In this document: positions 14,504-22,590 of the stretch, piece after piece
How positions within the stretch are numbered: the stretch's first letter is position 1
Layout: each line of letters opens with the position of its first letter
Source: Desulfosoma caldarium
GTDB taxonomy: Bacteria; Desulfobacterota; Syntrophobacteria; Syntrophobacterales; DSM-9756
DNA: 64,000 nucleotides
NCBI RefSeq assembly: GCF_003751385.1
Contig: NZ_RJVA01000013.1
Coordinates: forward strand, 186,001-250,000
Reading direction: 5' to 3'
Translations under genes and position numbers: made by a program
Notes under the pieces: model-generated
Databases searched by the model: none
Seen by the model: only the letters and a program-made list of their open reading frames with translations
Told to the model about the DNA's origin: nothing

Positions 14504-15496
14504 TTAGGGCGAGGACAAAACGTCGGCTTTTTTTTTCAGGCGTCTAAAATCAATCCACGTATCAAAAAAACCCATGAGCGCCACGGCCAAGCCTACAAAC
14601 TGCTGAAAAAAGATCAAGGCATAACTGAAGGCCTGCAACAGGCGAGGGACGTGCCATTTTTGAAAATAGAAGGCGGTGATGGCAACGCCTTGCAAGAGGT
14701 ACACCGCCCCCAGAGCGATGAGCACGTTGGCCCCCAGCAGCTTGAGGCTGAAAGAGGAGACCAGCAACAGAAATCCTGCCGCGATGGGCGCCCACACCAA
14801 CCCTTCCGGAGCGCTCCATAGAGACCATGCAGGCCAATGTGGCATCAATACGCCCCGAAGCAGGAGCATGCGCCGAGCCACCGACAAGGTCAACCAAGCC
14901 CCGATGATGGTGCTGGCCACAGCCACACCCGGAAACAAGCGGGCGAGAATGGGGATCCAAGCTTGCCATGGCGTCAGCAAGTCCGCGTCCTGCGTGCCTT
15001 CGGAGGCCGTCTGGGACCACACCGAGGCCAGAATGGCGCGTAGTTGCTCTTCCAGATGGTGCCACAGGCCGCCCTCAGCATGGCCATGCATCCACCAGAA
15101 AACCACGGCTCCAAAGGCGCACACCTTCACGACGGCATCGGCCACGGTTCGTGTCATGGACCAGCCCTTGCGCATACCGGATCCCAACAAGGTTCCCAGT
15201 AGCAGCAATTCTATGAAATAGACCAAGCTCTGAGGGGTTTTCAAAAGCAAGGAAAGTGTTCCGCCCACCACGGCGGATCCTCCGGGCACAAAATACCCCA
15301 AAGGAGTACCCCATCGGTAAATGCTGATCAGAGACGGCACGGGCACGATCACCGTGGCCATGATGCCGGTCACGGGAAGCAAGATCAAGAGCAGAAACAC
15401 GGCCACACTGAGCCCGATGCCGGCGGCGAATTCCCGCATCACCGTTCGAGTGGAATCGGGTTCTGTGCCGTGCCCTTGGGGCATGGAGGCGCTCAT
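14504..15496 (-). CDS. DUF2232 (YybS-like) polytopic membrane protein
   Basis: The product has 330 residues with about eight hydrophobic segments. It is inserted between rpsR and rplI, as DUF2232 proteins commonly are in Desulfobacterota and Firmicutes. The family includes B. subtilis YybS and has no firmly established function; a transporter-like fold has been proposed for some relatives. The C-terminal half has GANVLIALGAVYLLQGVAI. The ending is basic (RRLKKK), cytoplasmic if the positive-inside rule holds. Start ATG 15496 lies 44 bases after rpsR. The conserved location suggests co-expression with ribosomal proteins. Confidence 0.85.
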   Translation of the reverse strand: MSASMPQGHGTEPDSTRTVMREFAAGIGLSVAVFLLLILLPVTGIMATVIVPVPSLISIYRWGTPLGYFVPGGSAVVGGTLSLLLKTPQSLVYFIELLLLGTLLGSGMRKGWSMTRTVADAVVKVCAFGAVVFWWMHGHAEGGLWHHLEEQLRAILASVWSQTASEGTQDADLLTPWQAWIPILARLFPGVAVASTIIGAWLTLSVARRMLLLRGVLMPHWPAWSLWSAPEGLVWAPIAAGFLLLVSSFSLKLLGANVLIALGAVYLLQGVAITAFYFQKWHVPRLLQAFSYALIFFQQFVGLAVALMGFFDTWIDFRRLKKKADVLSSP

Positions 15497-15539
15497 CTGC
15501 GGCGTTCCTTACCGTCCCATGAGTTGCTCTGCCGCCCTT

Positions 15540-15791
15540 TTAGATGGAATGGTCCACCGTGTAGGGCAAAAGAGCCATCTGGCGAGCGCGCTTGATGGCC
15601 AGAGTCAATTCCCGCTGGTGCTTGGCGCAGTTGTCCGAGATGCGCCGTGGAATGATCTTGCCCCGCTCGGTGAGAAAATAGCGAAGCATCTTAGCGTCTT
15701 TATAGTCGATGCGTAGACTGCTGTCCGCACAGAACCGGCACACACGACGGCGCCGAAAAATCCTTCTTTTGCGTTTCCTCTTTACGGCCAC
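15540..15791 (-). CDS. rpsR: 30S ribosomal protein S18
   Basis: The 83-residue protein is basic at its start ([17 protein letters not shown]), followed by the S18 core [19 protein letters not shown] and [20 protein letters not shown]. It begins with GTG 15791. The CRFC pair is of the zinc-type N-terminus seen in some S18 proteins, though a full four-Cys site is not evident. S18 forms a heterodimer with S6, encoded 60 bases upstream. Confidence 0.97.
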   Translation of the reverse strand: MAVKRKRKRRIFRRRRVCRFCADSSLRIDYKDAKMLRYFLTERGKIIPRRISDNCAKHQRELTLAIKRARQMALLPYTVDHSI

Positions 15792-15851
15792 GTTACACTC
15801 CCTCTTTCAAAAAAATTTTTCATAATCCAAAACCGTTCCATAAAAAGGCGC

Positions 15852-16292
15852 CTACTCTTTGTCGTCCTCGCCCTCTTCTTCTTCCTCTTCCTCCCCACGC
15901 TCGGCATCAAACTGAGGCGGCAATTCCGCTTCTTCTTCATCGTCTGATGGAGGCATCGGTCCAGGGCGTTGTTGATCTTTTTCCTTTTCCGGGTCAAACG
16001 CATCGTCCAGCTTGACGGTGATAAACTTGAGCACCCGTTCATCGATGCGCATGGTGCGTTCCAGCTCGGCGATGAGGTCTGGCCCTGAGGCAAATTCCAT
16101 AAGGACGTAGTAGCCATAGGATTTTTTCCTGACCGGATAGGCCAGTTTCTTTTTCCCCCAGGGAGTATAGGTGAGCACGGTGCCGCCGCCCGATTCGACG
16201 ACGCCTTGGAATTTCTGGGCCACGCCCTGGTAGGCGTCTTCAGGAAGATCGGGGTCCACGATGAAAAACGATTCGTACTTGCGTAACTGCAT
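15852..16292 (-). CDS. rpsF: 30S ribosomal protein S6 with long acidic tail
   Basis: The product has about 146 residues. The S6 fold is evident from RKYESFFIVDPDLPEDAY, TPWGKKKLAYPVRKKSYGYY and RTMRIDERVLKFITVKL. ATG 16292 is chosen because AGGAGG lies 9 bases upstream. The last 45 residues form an acidic tail ending in a seven-Glu run and EDDKE. E. coli S6 receives added glutamates from RimK; here a similar tail is encoded. It is the first gene of the ribosomal block, and S6-S18 is known in other bacteria to autoregulate through its leader. Confidence 0.96.
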   Translation of the reverse strand: MQLRKYESFFIVDPDLPEDAYQGVAQKFQGVVESGGGTVLTYTPWGKKKLAYPVRKKSYGYYVLMEFASGPDLIAELERTMRIDERVLKFITVKLDDAFDPEKEKDQQRPGPMPPSDDEEEAELPPQFDAERGEEEEEEEGEDDKE

Positions 16293-16319
16293 GGACAAAA
16301 TCCTCCTTTCGGGTTCTTA

Positions 16320-16336
16320 GCCCCGCCTCTCGGGGC
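16320..16336 (-). promoter_or_regulatory. Leader hairpin upstream of rpsF
   Basis: On the minus strand GCCCCG-AGAGG-CGGGGC forms a 6-bp GC stem ending about 10 bases before the rpsF Shine-Dalgarno sequence. It lies where the S6:S18 autoregulatory element would be, but I could not match the known consensus element with confidence. Confidence 0.4.
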
Positions 16337-16499
16337 GGAGCAAGGAGTAGGATGATTTGGAACTGCTTCGAGTACCATAGGGCATGAAAAGGCGTCAAGG
16401 CCTTTGCGCCCCATGCACAGTCCGGCCGAAGCGCCAATCCTTTGCCCACCGTTGGAAAAAAGCGTATGGCTCGGGAACGCATGAGCCTTCGAAGCGGAC

Positions 16500-16850
16500 T
16501 CACCGGGTGGCCTTGTCCGGTGCGGAAGTCTTCTGAGCTTTGGGAAGGAAGCGAATGAGGATTTCGCCATCCCGTATGAGGTCCAGGTTCTGTCGCAGGA
16601 ACCGTTCGGCGTAATGGGGATCTTCTTTGAAACGCTGGGTTTTCAGGTAGAGTTGTTGGGTTTCCTTGCGCAGCGCCGTAAGCTGTTCTTGCATTTCCAC
16701 CACCTGACGGCGTTTAACCTGGTAGCCCTTAAGACCTTTTGGCGAAAGGAAAACGGTTCGAAACAGCCACAGATCGAGGGCCGCAAGAAACGCGACCAGA
16801 ACGATCGTTCCCCATCGTCCCACTGCGTCATGCCAATCCCATCGTCCCAT
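16500..16850 (-). CDS. FtsB/DivIC-like septum formation initiator protein
   Basis: This 116-residue protein has one membrane segment near the N-terminus (VLVAFLAALDLWLF). A predicted coiled coil follows (about 40-85, with EMQEQLTALRKETQQLYLKT). After it comes the family's conserved PHYAERFLRQNLDLIRDGE. FtsB/DivIC proteins bridge early and late division proteins (FtsQ and FtsL) in the inner membrane. The ending is short and charged. It starts 3 bases after the DUF4445 stop, so the two are co-transcribed. The pairing is not obviously functional. Confidence 0.85.
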   Translation of the reverse strand: MGRWDWHDAVGRWGTIVLVAFLAALDLWLFRTVFLSPKGLKGYQVKRRQVVEMQEQLTALRKETQQLYLKTQRFKEDPHYAERFLRQNLDLIRDGEILIRFLPKAQKTSAPDKATR

Positions 16851-16853
16851 CGC

Positions 16854-18488
16854 TTACCCCATGGCTCGAGGATGAATGGTCACGGAAGGAAAAAGCTTTG
16901 GGTCGGTGTGCGGCAGAAAGGTCGCTCCGCGAAATTCGTTCATGAGCTCCAGGTTCACATTGAGTTCCACGTAGGTGATGCGTTGGCGCACGTCGTTCAT
17001 GTCGCCGAGGAGTCGACGATCCAACAAGGTCATGGCAGCTCCTCGTCCTGCCGTGTTGCCCATGCCTTGGAAGGTTTTCAGTGGCAGGTCCGGCAGCATG
17101 CCGATGCGAATGGCCATGACCGGATCGATGTGACTGCCAAAGGTGCCGGCCACGAAAAACCGGTGAATATCCTGCACACGGAGCCCCACTTTACGCGTGA
17201 TGATGTTCAAGATGGTGTACATGGCCGCTTTGGACTTGAGAAGAATGCCGATGTCGATTTCGGAGACCAGCAGGTCACGGCCATCGGCCGTTTCGTCAGC
17301 CCAGGCCACCACATAGGCGGGTCCGTTTTCCGAGACGACAATGCGCGGATCGATGATCTGGGTGTTGATCTTTCCTTGAATGGTCAAAAGGCCCGCCATG
17401 AACATTTCGGCCACGAGATCGATGAGGCCCGAGCCGCAGAGGCCCTTGGGCTTTTCATCGCCCAAAACATGGTAAGTGAGTTCCAGGCTGTCGGGGTCGA
17501 TGCGCACCCGGTCGATGGCTCCCGGCTGCGCCATCATGCCCCGTTCCACCACGCCGCCTTCCAGGGCGGGACCGGCAGCCCCGGCGCAGGCCACAAGCCA
17601 ATCCTTATTGCCCAGAACCACCTCGGCATTGGTGCCCACGTCCACAAGCAGGCAGATCTCTTCGGTGCGGTGCATGCCGGTGGCTAAAATACCGGCAATG
17701 ACATCACCTCCGAAATAAGATCCCACGTTGGGAAACACCACCACCAATCCTCGAGGATGCATGGCCACTCTGAGGTCCGTTCCGTGCAGTATGGGAAAGG
17801 TGTTGGCCACGGGAATATAGGGTTCCTTGCACAAGCGCGACGGGTCCAACCCCAAAAAGAAATGGGTCATGGTGGTGTTGCCGGCCACGGTGAGCGCATA
17901 AATTTGGGAAACTCGAAACCCGTGTTTATCGGCCAGAAACGAAAGGGTCTCGTTCAGAGTGGATCGCAGAAGGTCTTGCAGCAAAAGGAGCCGATTCGGC
18001 GTGGACGCATAGATGATGCGCGTGAGAATGTCTTCCCCATAGGAAATTTGTGGATTGGGAACCGAAAGGCGGTCCAGAAGTTGTCCCGTGATGAGATCCA
18101 CCAGATAAAAAGCGATCTGAGTGGTGCCCAAATCCACAGCTACACCGAAGACGGGGCTCTGGTCAGTTCCCGAAAACAGCTCCGTCAGTTCCCATCCGTC
18201 CCCCGTGAAGCTCAAAACGGCGGTGGCTTTAAAGTTTCCTTGCCGAAACCGGTTCGCATAGGCGCCCAATTCTCCAGGTGGCACGCGAAGGGGGTCATAG
18301 CCTTGCTGCCGAAGAGCGCGCCGAAGGCGGTCCAGGTCGGCCGTGTTGTCTGCCAGGGAAGGCGCCGAAGCCGTCACGGCGCGGCGCACCACCAGGGGAT
18401 CAAAGTGAAGCCAGTCAGCAAAGATTTCCTCGTGCGGTTTCGGGGCGCTCATGAGCTCTTTTTCGCTTTCTTCATCGCAGTGCCACAT
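16854..18488 (-). CDS. DUF4445 / RACo-type ASKHA ATPase without ferredoxin domain
   Basis: The 544-residue protein resembles the C-terminal portion of reductive activators of corrinoid proteins (RACo/RamA family). It has ASKHA-fold ATP motifs VAVDLGTTQIAFYLVD and GNTTMTHFFLGLDPSRL. It also has GGDVIAGILATGMHR and GLCGSGLIDLVAEM. RACo proteins reactivate Co(II) corrinoid methyltransferase partners. The usual N-terminal [2Fe-2S] domain with its Cys motif is missing; the first 115 residues have no Cys cluster. Electron supply would therefore need a separate protein, or the role differs. No corrinoid protein is nearby. AAGGA upstream supports ATG 18488; ATG 18452 is an alternative. Confidence 0.85.
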   Translation of the reverse strand: MWHCDEESEKELMSAPKPHEEIFADWLHFDPLVVRRAVTASAPSLADNTADLDRLRRALRQQGYDPLRVPPGELGAYANRFRQGNFKATAVLSFTGDGWELTELFSGTDQSPVFGVAVDLGTTQIAFYLVDLITGQLLDRLSVPNPQISYGEDILTRIIYASTPNRLLLLQDLLRSTLNETLSFLADKHGFRVSQIYALTVAGNTTMTHFFLGLDPSRLCKEPYIPVANTFPILHGTDLRVAMHPRGLVVVFPNVGSYFGGDVIAGILATGMHRTEEICLLVDVGTNAEVVLGNKDWLVACAGAAGPALEGGVVERGMMAQPGAIDRVRIDPDSLELTYHVLGDEKPKGLCGSGLIDLVAEMFMAGLLTIQGKINTQIIDPRIVVSENGPAYVVAWADETADGRDLLVSEIDIGILLKSKAAMYTILNIITRKVGLRVQDIHRFFVAGTFGSHIDPVMAIRIGMLPDLPLKTFQGMGNTAGRGAAMTLLDRRLLGDMNDVRQRITYVELNVNLELMNEFRGATFLPHTDPKLFPSVTIHPRAMG

Positions 18489-18555
18489 CTTCCCGACATC
18501 CTTGCGAAGCCTAAGCTTCTTTCACAAAGGCTCCTAGCAAAGTCCCGTGCCGTGT

Positions 18556-19344
18556 TCAATGAGGATTTTCCGTCCACGCAATGGGCCGAAAGGCCATGAC
18601 GTTGACGACCCATTCCACAAAACCGCAGACCAACAGGTCCGAAAGATTCAATTGCAGAACCTGATCCAAACGTTCCAAAGCATCCATGACCTGATGGCTC
18701 GGTTCCAGGTTGAACCGAATGGCATGGGCGTTTTGAAAGTGGTCCGGTCGGCACCAGTGAGGTGGCGACAGGCTGAAATGGATGCGGCAGGCTAGAGGGC
18801 GATAGCGATATAGGCTGCATAAGCCGGCTTCGAGAAAGGGACAGGGCACCTTGAGGGCGTTGTAGCGGTGCAGTCGCTGCGCCAGGCTGCGCTCCAGGCA
18901 CGCTTGGGCAAGATCCTGAGCGTTCCATCGACGAATTTCTTCCCACAATTCCAATCGTTCCAGGCAGCGGCGAAACATGCGATCCAGAACGCCGGCTCGA
19001 AGGGCTCCGTGGGAAAGATAGAGAATTTCGACGCCGGTGAGTCCCGAAGGCAGTTGCGTGCAGCAGTGACTGCATCCCGGAGCGCACGTGATGGACCAAC
19101 CCGCTCGATGCAGTTGGCTCTGCGCGAATCGAAGGGATTGGTCATAGACCAGGAAGGCCTTTTCAAGGTGTGTGAGAAAAGCGGAAGGAAGGCGTCGCTG
19201 CTTTTCCCACATGGCCGGATCCACGGCATCCCGAGCCTGCAGTAGGAGCGAGGCCACGCGATGGTCGTAATGCCTCAGGGTTTCCTGTGCCGATGCGGGC
19301 AGGCAGCACAATTCCAGTGGATTTTCGGTGCGAGAGGGTTTCAC
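18556..19344 (-). CDS. YkgJ-type cysteine-cluster protein
   Basis: The 262-residue protein has the zinc/iron-chelating signature of the YkgJ (UPF0153) family. CAPGCSHCCTQLPSG is followed by CPFLEAGLCSLYRYRPLACR, giving seven Cys in the expected pattern. The role of the family is unsettled; metal binding is inferred from the Cys spacing. N- and C-terminal extensions are helical. It is in line with the DUF72 gene upstream (20 bases) and the DUF4445 gene downstream (67 bases), so a common transcript is likely. Confidence 0.82.
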   Translation of the reverse strand: MKPSRTENPLELCCLPASAQETLRHYDHRVASLLLQARDAVDPAMWEKQRRLPSAFLTHLEKAFLVYDQSLRFAQSQLHRAGWSITCAPGCSHCCTQLPSGLTGVEILYLSHGALRAGVLDRMFRRCLERLELWEEIRRWNAQDLAQACLERSLAQRLHRYNALKVPCPFLEAGLCSLYRYRPLACRIHFSLSPPHWCRPDHFQNAHAIRFNLEPSHQVMDALERLDQVLQLNLSDLLVCGFVEWVVNVMAFRPIAWTENPH

Positions 19345-19364
19345 CGTGTTTCGACCTTGTCAGA

Positions 19365-20375
19365 TCAAAGCACCGATCGTTCCATAAGGGTCATGACCAA
19401 TTGCCGTGCCAGCAACGGTGCGTTGCCTCCCGCCCGGTTGTTGATGATGATGCACACGGTCTGATCGGCCTTCAAGCCGCGTGCCACAAGGTCGGCCGTT
19501 TCCTGAAATAGGCTGGGCTGAATCATGTCCTCCACCAGGTGATCGAAAGGGTGCGCTCGGGCATACGCTTCTTCGTAGCGCATGCCTCGCGGCGTGAGCA
19601 ACCGCACAACCAGCCAACGGGAGGCATTGAAGAAGCGCTGTCCGCTCCGCTGCCACTGCTGCCGAAGGGAGGGCAGCCAGGTCCAATGGGACATCACCTG
19701 GCCGACGCCGTAGTGTCCAAGAACGCGAAAGATCGGTGGGCTGAGGTAGCTTTCGGTTCTCAATTCCACATGATAACGAGTGTCCTTGGGTGCAGCGTCA
19801 AAAAACGCAGCCAGTCGATTGGCCAGATCCTCGGGATGAAGCCGATCGTCTTTTCGGTGATATTCCTGTTCAAAAATCAGGGCCGCCAGTCGATCCCCTA
19901 GCAGATGAACTGCCGGTTCATAAAAGGCGTCGCGAAAAAGGTCGGGATCCAGAAAGCTCGGATTGCTCACAGCCGCGGAGCCGGTCCACAGCCGCCATGC
20001 GCACACTTTTTGCGGCACTTTAAGGAGCACTCGAGCGTCCGGGGGCAGGTGTTCCGCGTACCGCTCCAAGGTTCGATAACTGTGCGTGGGCTTTCCATCG
20101 GGATTCAGGAGCAGGCTGTAAAAGGTAAAATCTATTTCCAAGGCGGAAAAATGCTCGAAATATTCTCGGACGCTGTCCACGGGTAGCACCGTGGATGTGA
20201 AGCTTTTTGAGCCCACCTTTTGAACCCTTTGTGTCATGCGGCCTTCGTAGCGGGAGGCTGTATAAATTTGGCCGATCCAGCCACTGTAACGATCGCTGGC
20301 GGTGCCCAAAAGCACGTGAGGATGAAGATGGCGAAAGACAAAATTGCAAGCCGCCTTGGCGTTATCGGCATGCAT
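19365..20375 (-). CDS. DUF72 family protein
   Basis: Taken from ATG 20375, this is a 336-residue protein. The start of the DUF72 TIM-barrel is LLGTASDRYSGWIGQIYT, followed by VREYFEHFSALEIDFTFYS and FEQEYHRKDDRLHPEDLAN, and near the end IIINNRAGGNAPLLA, which resembles the usual 'YFNNH..G.A..NA' motif. DUF72 (YecE-like) function is unknown. The frame stays open to 20672, adding 99 residues with no DUF72 similarity, so the earlier start is less likely. The family's expected WPxxFY segment is altered here. The stop is 20 bases before the YkgJ-type gene. Confidence 0.8.
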   Translation of the reverse strand: MHADNAKAACNFVFRHLHPHVLLGTASDRYSGWIGQIYTASRYEGRMTQRVQKVGSKSFTSTVLPVDSVREYFEHFSALEIDFTFYSLLLNPDGKPTHSYRTLERYAEHLPPDARVLLKVPQKVCAWRLWTGSAAVSNPSFLDPDLFRDAFYEPAVHLLGDRLAALIFEQEYHRKDDRLHPEDLANRLAAFFDAAPKDTRYHVELRTESYLSPPIFRVLGHYGVGQVMSHWTWLPSLRQQWQRSGQRFFNASRWLVVRLLTPRGMRYEEAYARAHPFDHLVEDMIQPSLFQETADLVARGLKADQTVCIIINNRAGGNAPLLARQLVMTLMERSVL

Positions 20376-20893
20376 GGAACTCTGTCCCGGGGCCGAAGTG
20401 AAAGCGTCAAAATACCTATCGCCCTTTCGTGGGCCTAAGCGCCGCCGGCACACTCGAAATACGACGTGTTCAAGCGACAAGCGTCGCGCAGCCCCCTCCA
20501 GCCGGTAAAGTGCCCATGGGCGTCCTTTTCTTGGGAACACGAGCGTCCCACCCGCCTGAGATGCGGATGGAAGCCCCAATGCTTTGAGGAAAGGAGCCCT
20601 GGGAACCTCTTGTGGAACGAGCAACTCACATTTCGACACGAAGCTACAGGGCTGTTCACAGCACTCGCCCACAAAGCCAATGTCCTACGAACGCTGGATT
20701 TAGGCTGGCATCACGGTCGACCCGGATGCCCACGATTTCAGGAGAGGACCCTTGCACTTTTGCGTTTCAACCGGCAGCTCCCAGTGGGACCATGCCTCCC
20801 CCTCTGGGCTTCACCTTGTAGTGGCCGCGTCGCAGAGCCTGATGCGGTGTCGCGGCGTGCGCCACTCCACCGGCTGTCCTTCCGAGAAAGCCT
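20376..20893. other. Stretch without a supported gene
   Basis: Besides the open extension of the DUF72 frame (to 20672), no frame here resembles a known protein. The 221 bases from 20673 to 20893 have no recognisable RNA or promoter that I can defend. They form the gap between the small Cys protein and the DUF72 gene on the minus strand. Confidence 0.45.
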
Positions 20894-21181
20894 TCACGCC
20901 GAGGTGGTATCCTTGTCGGTGCCGGTGGCGCTGCGTTTTCTTTCTGACCAACGTTTGAGAAATCGACCCAGAGAACTCTCCGCCGGTGCAGCGCTTTCCG
21001 GCTTCGCCCTCAAGGTTCCCTCAGCCTGCAGCGCCGCCTGAAGGCACGGGCGCACGTACGGGCATGCCAAGCAGTGCCTTTGGGGTTCAATGAAGCCCTC
21101 TTCATTGCGCGGACAGACACGAGCCGCGTCCCCGAAGCACGGCGGCTTTTCACGATCCGGTTCGACCGGCGTGGACTCCAT
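20894..21181 (-). CDS. Small cysteine-motif protein of unknown function
   Basis: The 95-residue protein has four to five cysteines in PPCFGDAARVCPRNEEGF and the following HCLACPYVRPCLQAAL, probably a small metal-binding module. A charged Pro/Ala/Ser-rich tail follows. I do not recognise a named family, though similar short proteins with a 'CP...C..C....CL..AL' pattern are familiar from Desulfobacterota. It starts 6 bases after the KH-domain gene stop, so it is likely translated with it. An RNA-related role is a guess from the neighbour only. Confidence 0.65.
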   Translation of the reverse strand: MESTPVEPDREKPPCFGDAARVCPRNEEGFIEPQRHCLACPYVRPCLQAALQAEGTLRAKPESAAPAESSLGRFLKRWSERKRSATGTDKDTTSA

Positions 21182-21187
21182 GATGGC

Positions 21188-21433
21188 CTATTCCAGAATC
21201 TCCAACACGGCCCTTTTGCGCAATTTGGTCGCCGCGGCATTCATGATGGTGCGAATGGCGTGGGCATTTCGGCCTTCTTTACCGATGATCTTTCCCAGAT
21301 CCTCTTTGGCTGCCCTCAATTCGATGACCGAGAGCTGATGGCCGTTGATTTCCCGCACTTGAACTTTGTCGGGATATTCCGCCAAAGCGCGAGCGATGTA
21401 TTCCACCAGGTTCTTGATTTCACTGTCGCCCAT
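21188..21433 (-). CDS. khpA: KH-domain RNA-binding protein (KhpA/YlqC family)
   Basis: The 81-residue single-KH protein has the GxxG loop in [16 protein letters not shown], preceded by [20 protein letters not shown]. KhpA binds RNA, often as a heterodimer with KhpB/Jag, and affects cell division and small-RNA stability in Gram-positives. ATG 21433 ([12 protein letters not shown]) is chosen because the family starts this way; the frame also extends upstream to 21481 without similarity. In many bacteria it lies near rpsP and rimM; here it is not, as only a small Cys-protein gene and a DUF72 gene follow. Confidence 0.88.
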   Translation of the reverse strand: MGDSEIKNLVEYIARALAEYPDKVQVREINGHQLSVIELRAAKEDLGKIIGKEGRNAHAIRTIMNAAATKLRKRAVLEILE

Positions 21434-21481
21434 GAATGTTTCCCCCGCTTCCGTGGACATGGAGTGTGGAATGTGCAGCAC

Positions 21482-21926
21482 ACCTCAGGAAAAGAAGACT
21501 CACAACGTTTGTGCAAAAAACTTTCGTTCAGCGGCGCGAACCTTGCACCGCTCCACCAGTTGCTGCTCTAGGGGTTTTTGCGAAGGCTAGTCGTGACGGC
21601 ACCATGGATTTCTAACACCGGTCGCACTGTAGAGAATCGATGGCACCATGTCAAGGGAAGATCGGAAAAGAGGTGCGGTGCCACGATGAATCCCGGGTCG
21701 CGCTCGGTACCCTCCATGCCGGCTTGCCCCCACACACGGACGCTTACATGAGCATAGCCCTATTTGCCCATTGGGAATTGATTGGGTCATTCCCGCGAAA
21801 GCGGGGATCCAATCCTTGGAGTCTGTTCTGGACTCCCGCTTTCGCGGGAGTGACGGTTGTGTCTGTTCTCATGGTATGGACTGGGGGGCGCCAAGGTGGT
21901 CATATTATTTGTTCTAAATACCCCTG
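21482..21926. other. Intergenic region between phoU and khpA
   Basis: No gene is evident. It contains a palindromic repeat element (21789-21854). The remainder shows no RNA gene or recognisable promoter. Confidence 0.6.
21789..21854. repeat. REP-like palindromic repeat
   Basis: Two inverted arms, 'CATTCCCGCGAAAGCGGGGA' at about 21788-21807 and 'GGACTCCCGCTTTCGCGGGA' at about 21830-21849, flank a short spacer. The arm core CCCGCTTTCGCGGG is a widely dispersed repeat in proteobacterial genomes. It lies downstream of phoU and may act as a transcript-end hairpin. Confidence 0.8.
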
Positions 21927-22532
21927 CTAGGGTTCGCAGCGGTGTTTGATATTCACGCCTTCTACGATGAAAATCACGCTTTCGGCGATATTGGTGGTCT
22001 GGTCTGCGACCCGTTCCAAGCACCGCGCCGTGATGATGGTTTGCACGCCCCGTTCAATACTGCAGCTTTTGGTGACCATGAGATCGATCATGCGGCGCAG
22101 GACCTTGTCGTTGAGTTCGTCGGCTTCGTCGTCCATCTGCCACACATCGAAGGCCTGGTTAACGTTCTGCTGGGCGAAGGCGCTGATGGCCACCCGCAGC
22201 ATGTCCATGGCCGTGTCCGCCAGAGCGTCCAGTTCAGGAATGAAGCCCAAAGGCGGCCTCTTCGCCAGAAATTTAACACGCTGCGCGATGTTGACCGCCT
22301 GATCGGCTATGCGTTCAAGATCTATACTCATGCGCAAGGCCCCGATAATAAAGCGAAGATCCTTGGCCACCGGCTGTTCCAACGCCAGCAGGGATAGGCA
22401 CAGATAATCCACTTTTATTTCCAACTGATTCACGATCTGGTCTTTGTCGATCACCTGAGAGGCCAGCTTTTCATCTCGCGTCTTGAAGGCCTGAAGGGCT
22501 TTTTGCATGGCAGTTTCCGTCAGGGTGGCCAT
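21927..22532 (-). CDS. phoU: Phosphate transport regulator PhoU, N-terminally shortened by a stop codon
   Basis: The 201 residues from ATG 22532 contain both PhoU helical repeats, with ALEQPVAKDLRFIIGALRMS, DLERIADQAVNIA and CLERVADQTTNIAESVIFI. PhoU represses phosphate-regulon signalling by contacting PhoR and Pst. The sequence upstream in the same frame (22536-22592) encodes ELIKSHFVRQMEELCMTIL, which is the missing N-terminus. A TAA (22533-22535) directly precedes ATG 22532, and the codon at the expected start is GTT. The present start has no Shine-Dalgarno sequence. The gene therefore lost about 21 residues of helix 1, and translation, if any, would rely on re-initiation. Confidence 0.85.
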   Translation of the reverse strand: MATLTETAMQKALQAFKTRDEKLASQVIDKDQIVNQLEIKVDYLCLSLLALEQPVAKDLRFIIGALRMSIDLERIADQAVNIAQRVKFLAKRPPLGFIPELDALADTAMDMLRVAISAFAQQNVNQAFDVWQMDDEADELNDKVLRRMIDLMVTKSCSIERGVQTIITARCLERVADQTTNIAESVIFIVEGVNIKHRCEP

Positions 22533-22590
22533 TTAAAGAATGGTCATGCACAGTTCTTCCATCTGGCGAACAAAGTGTGATTTGATGAGC

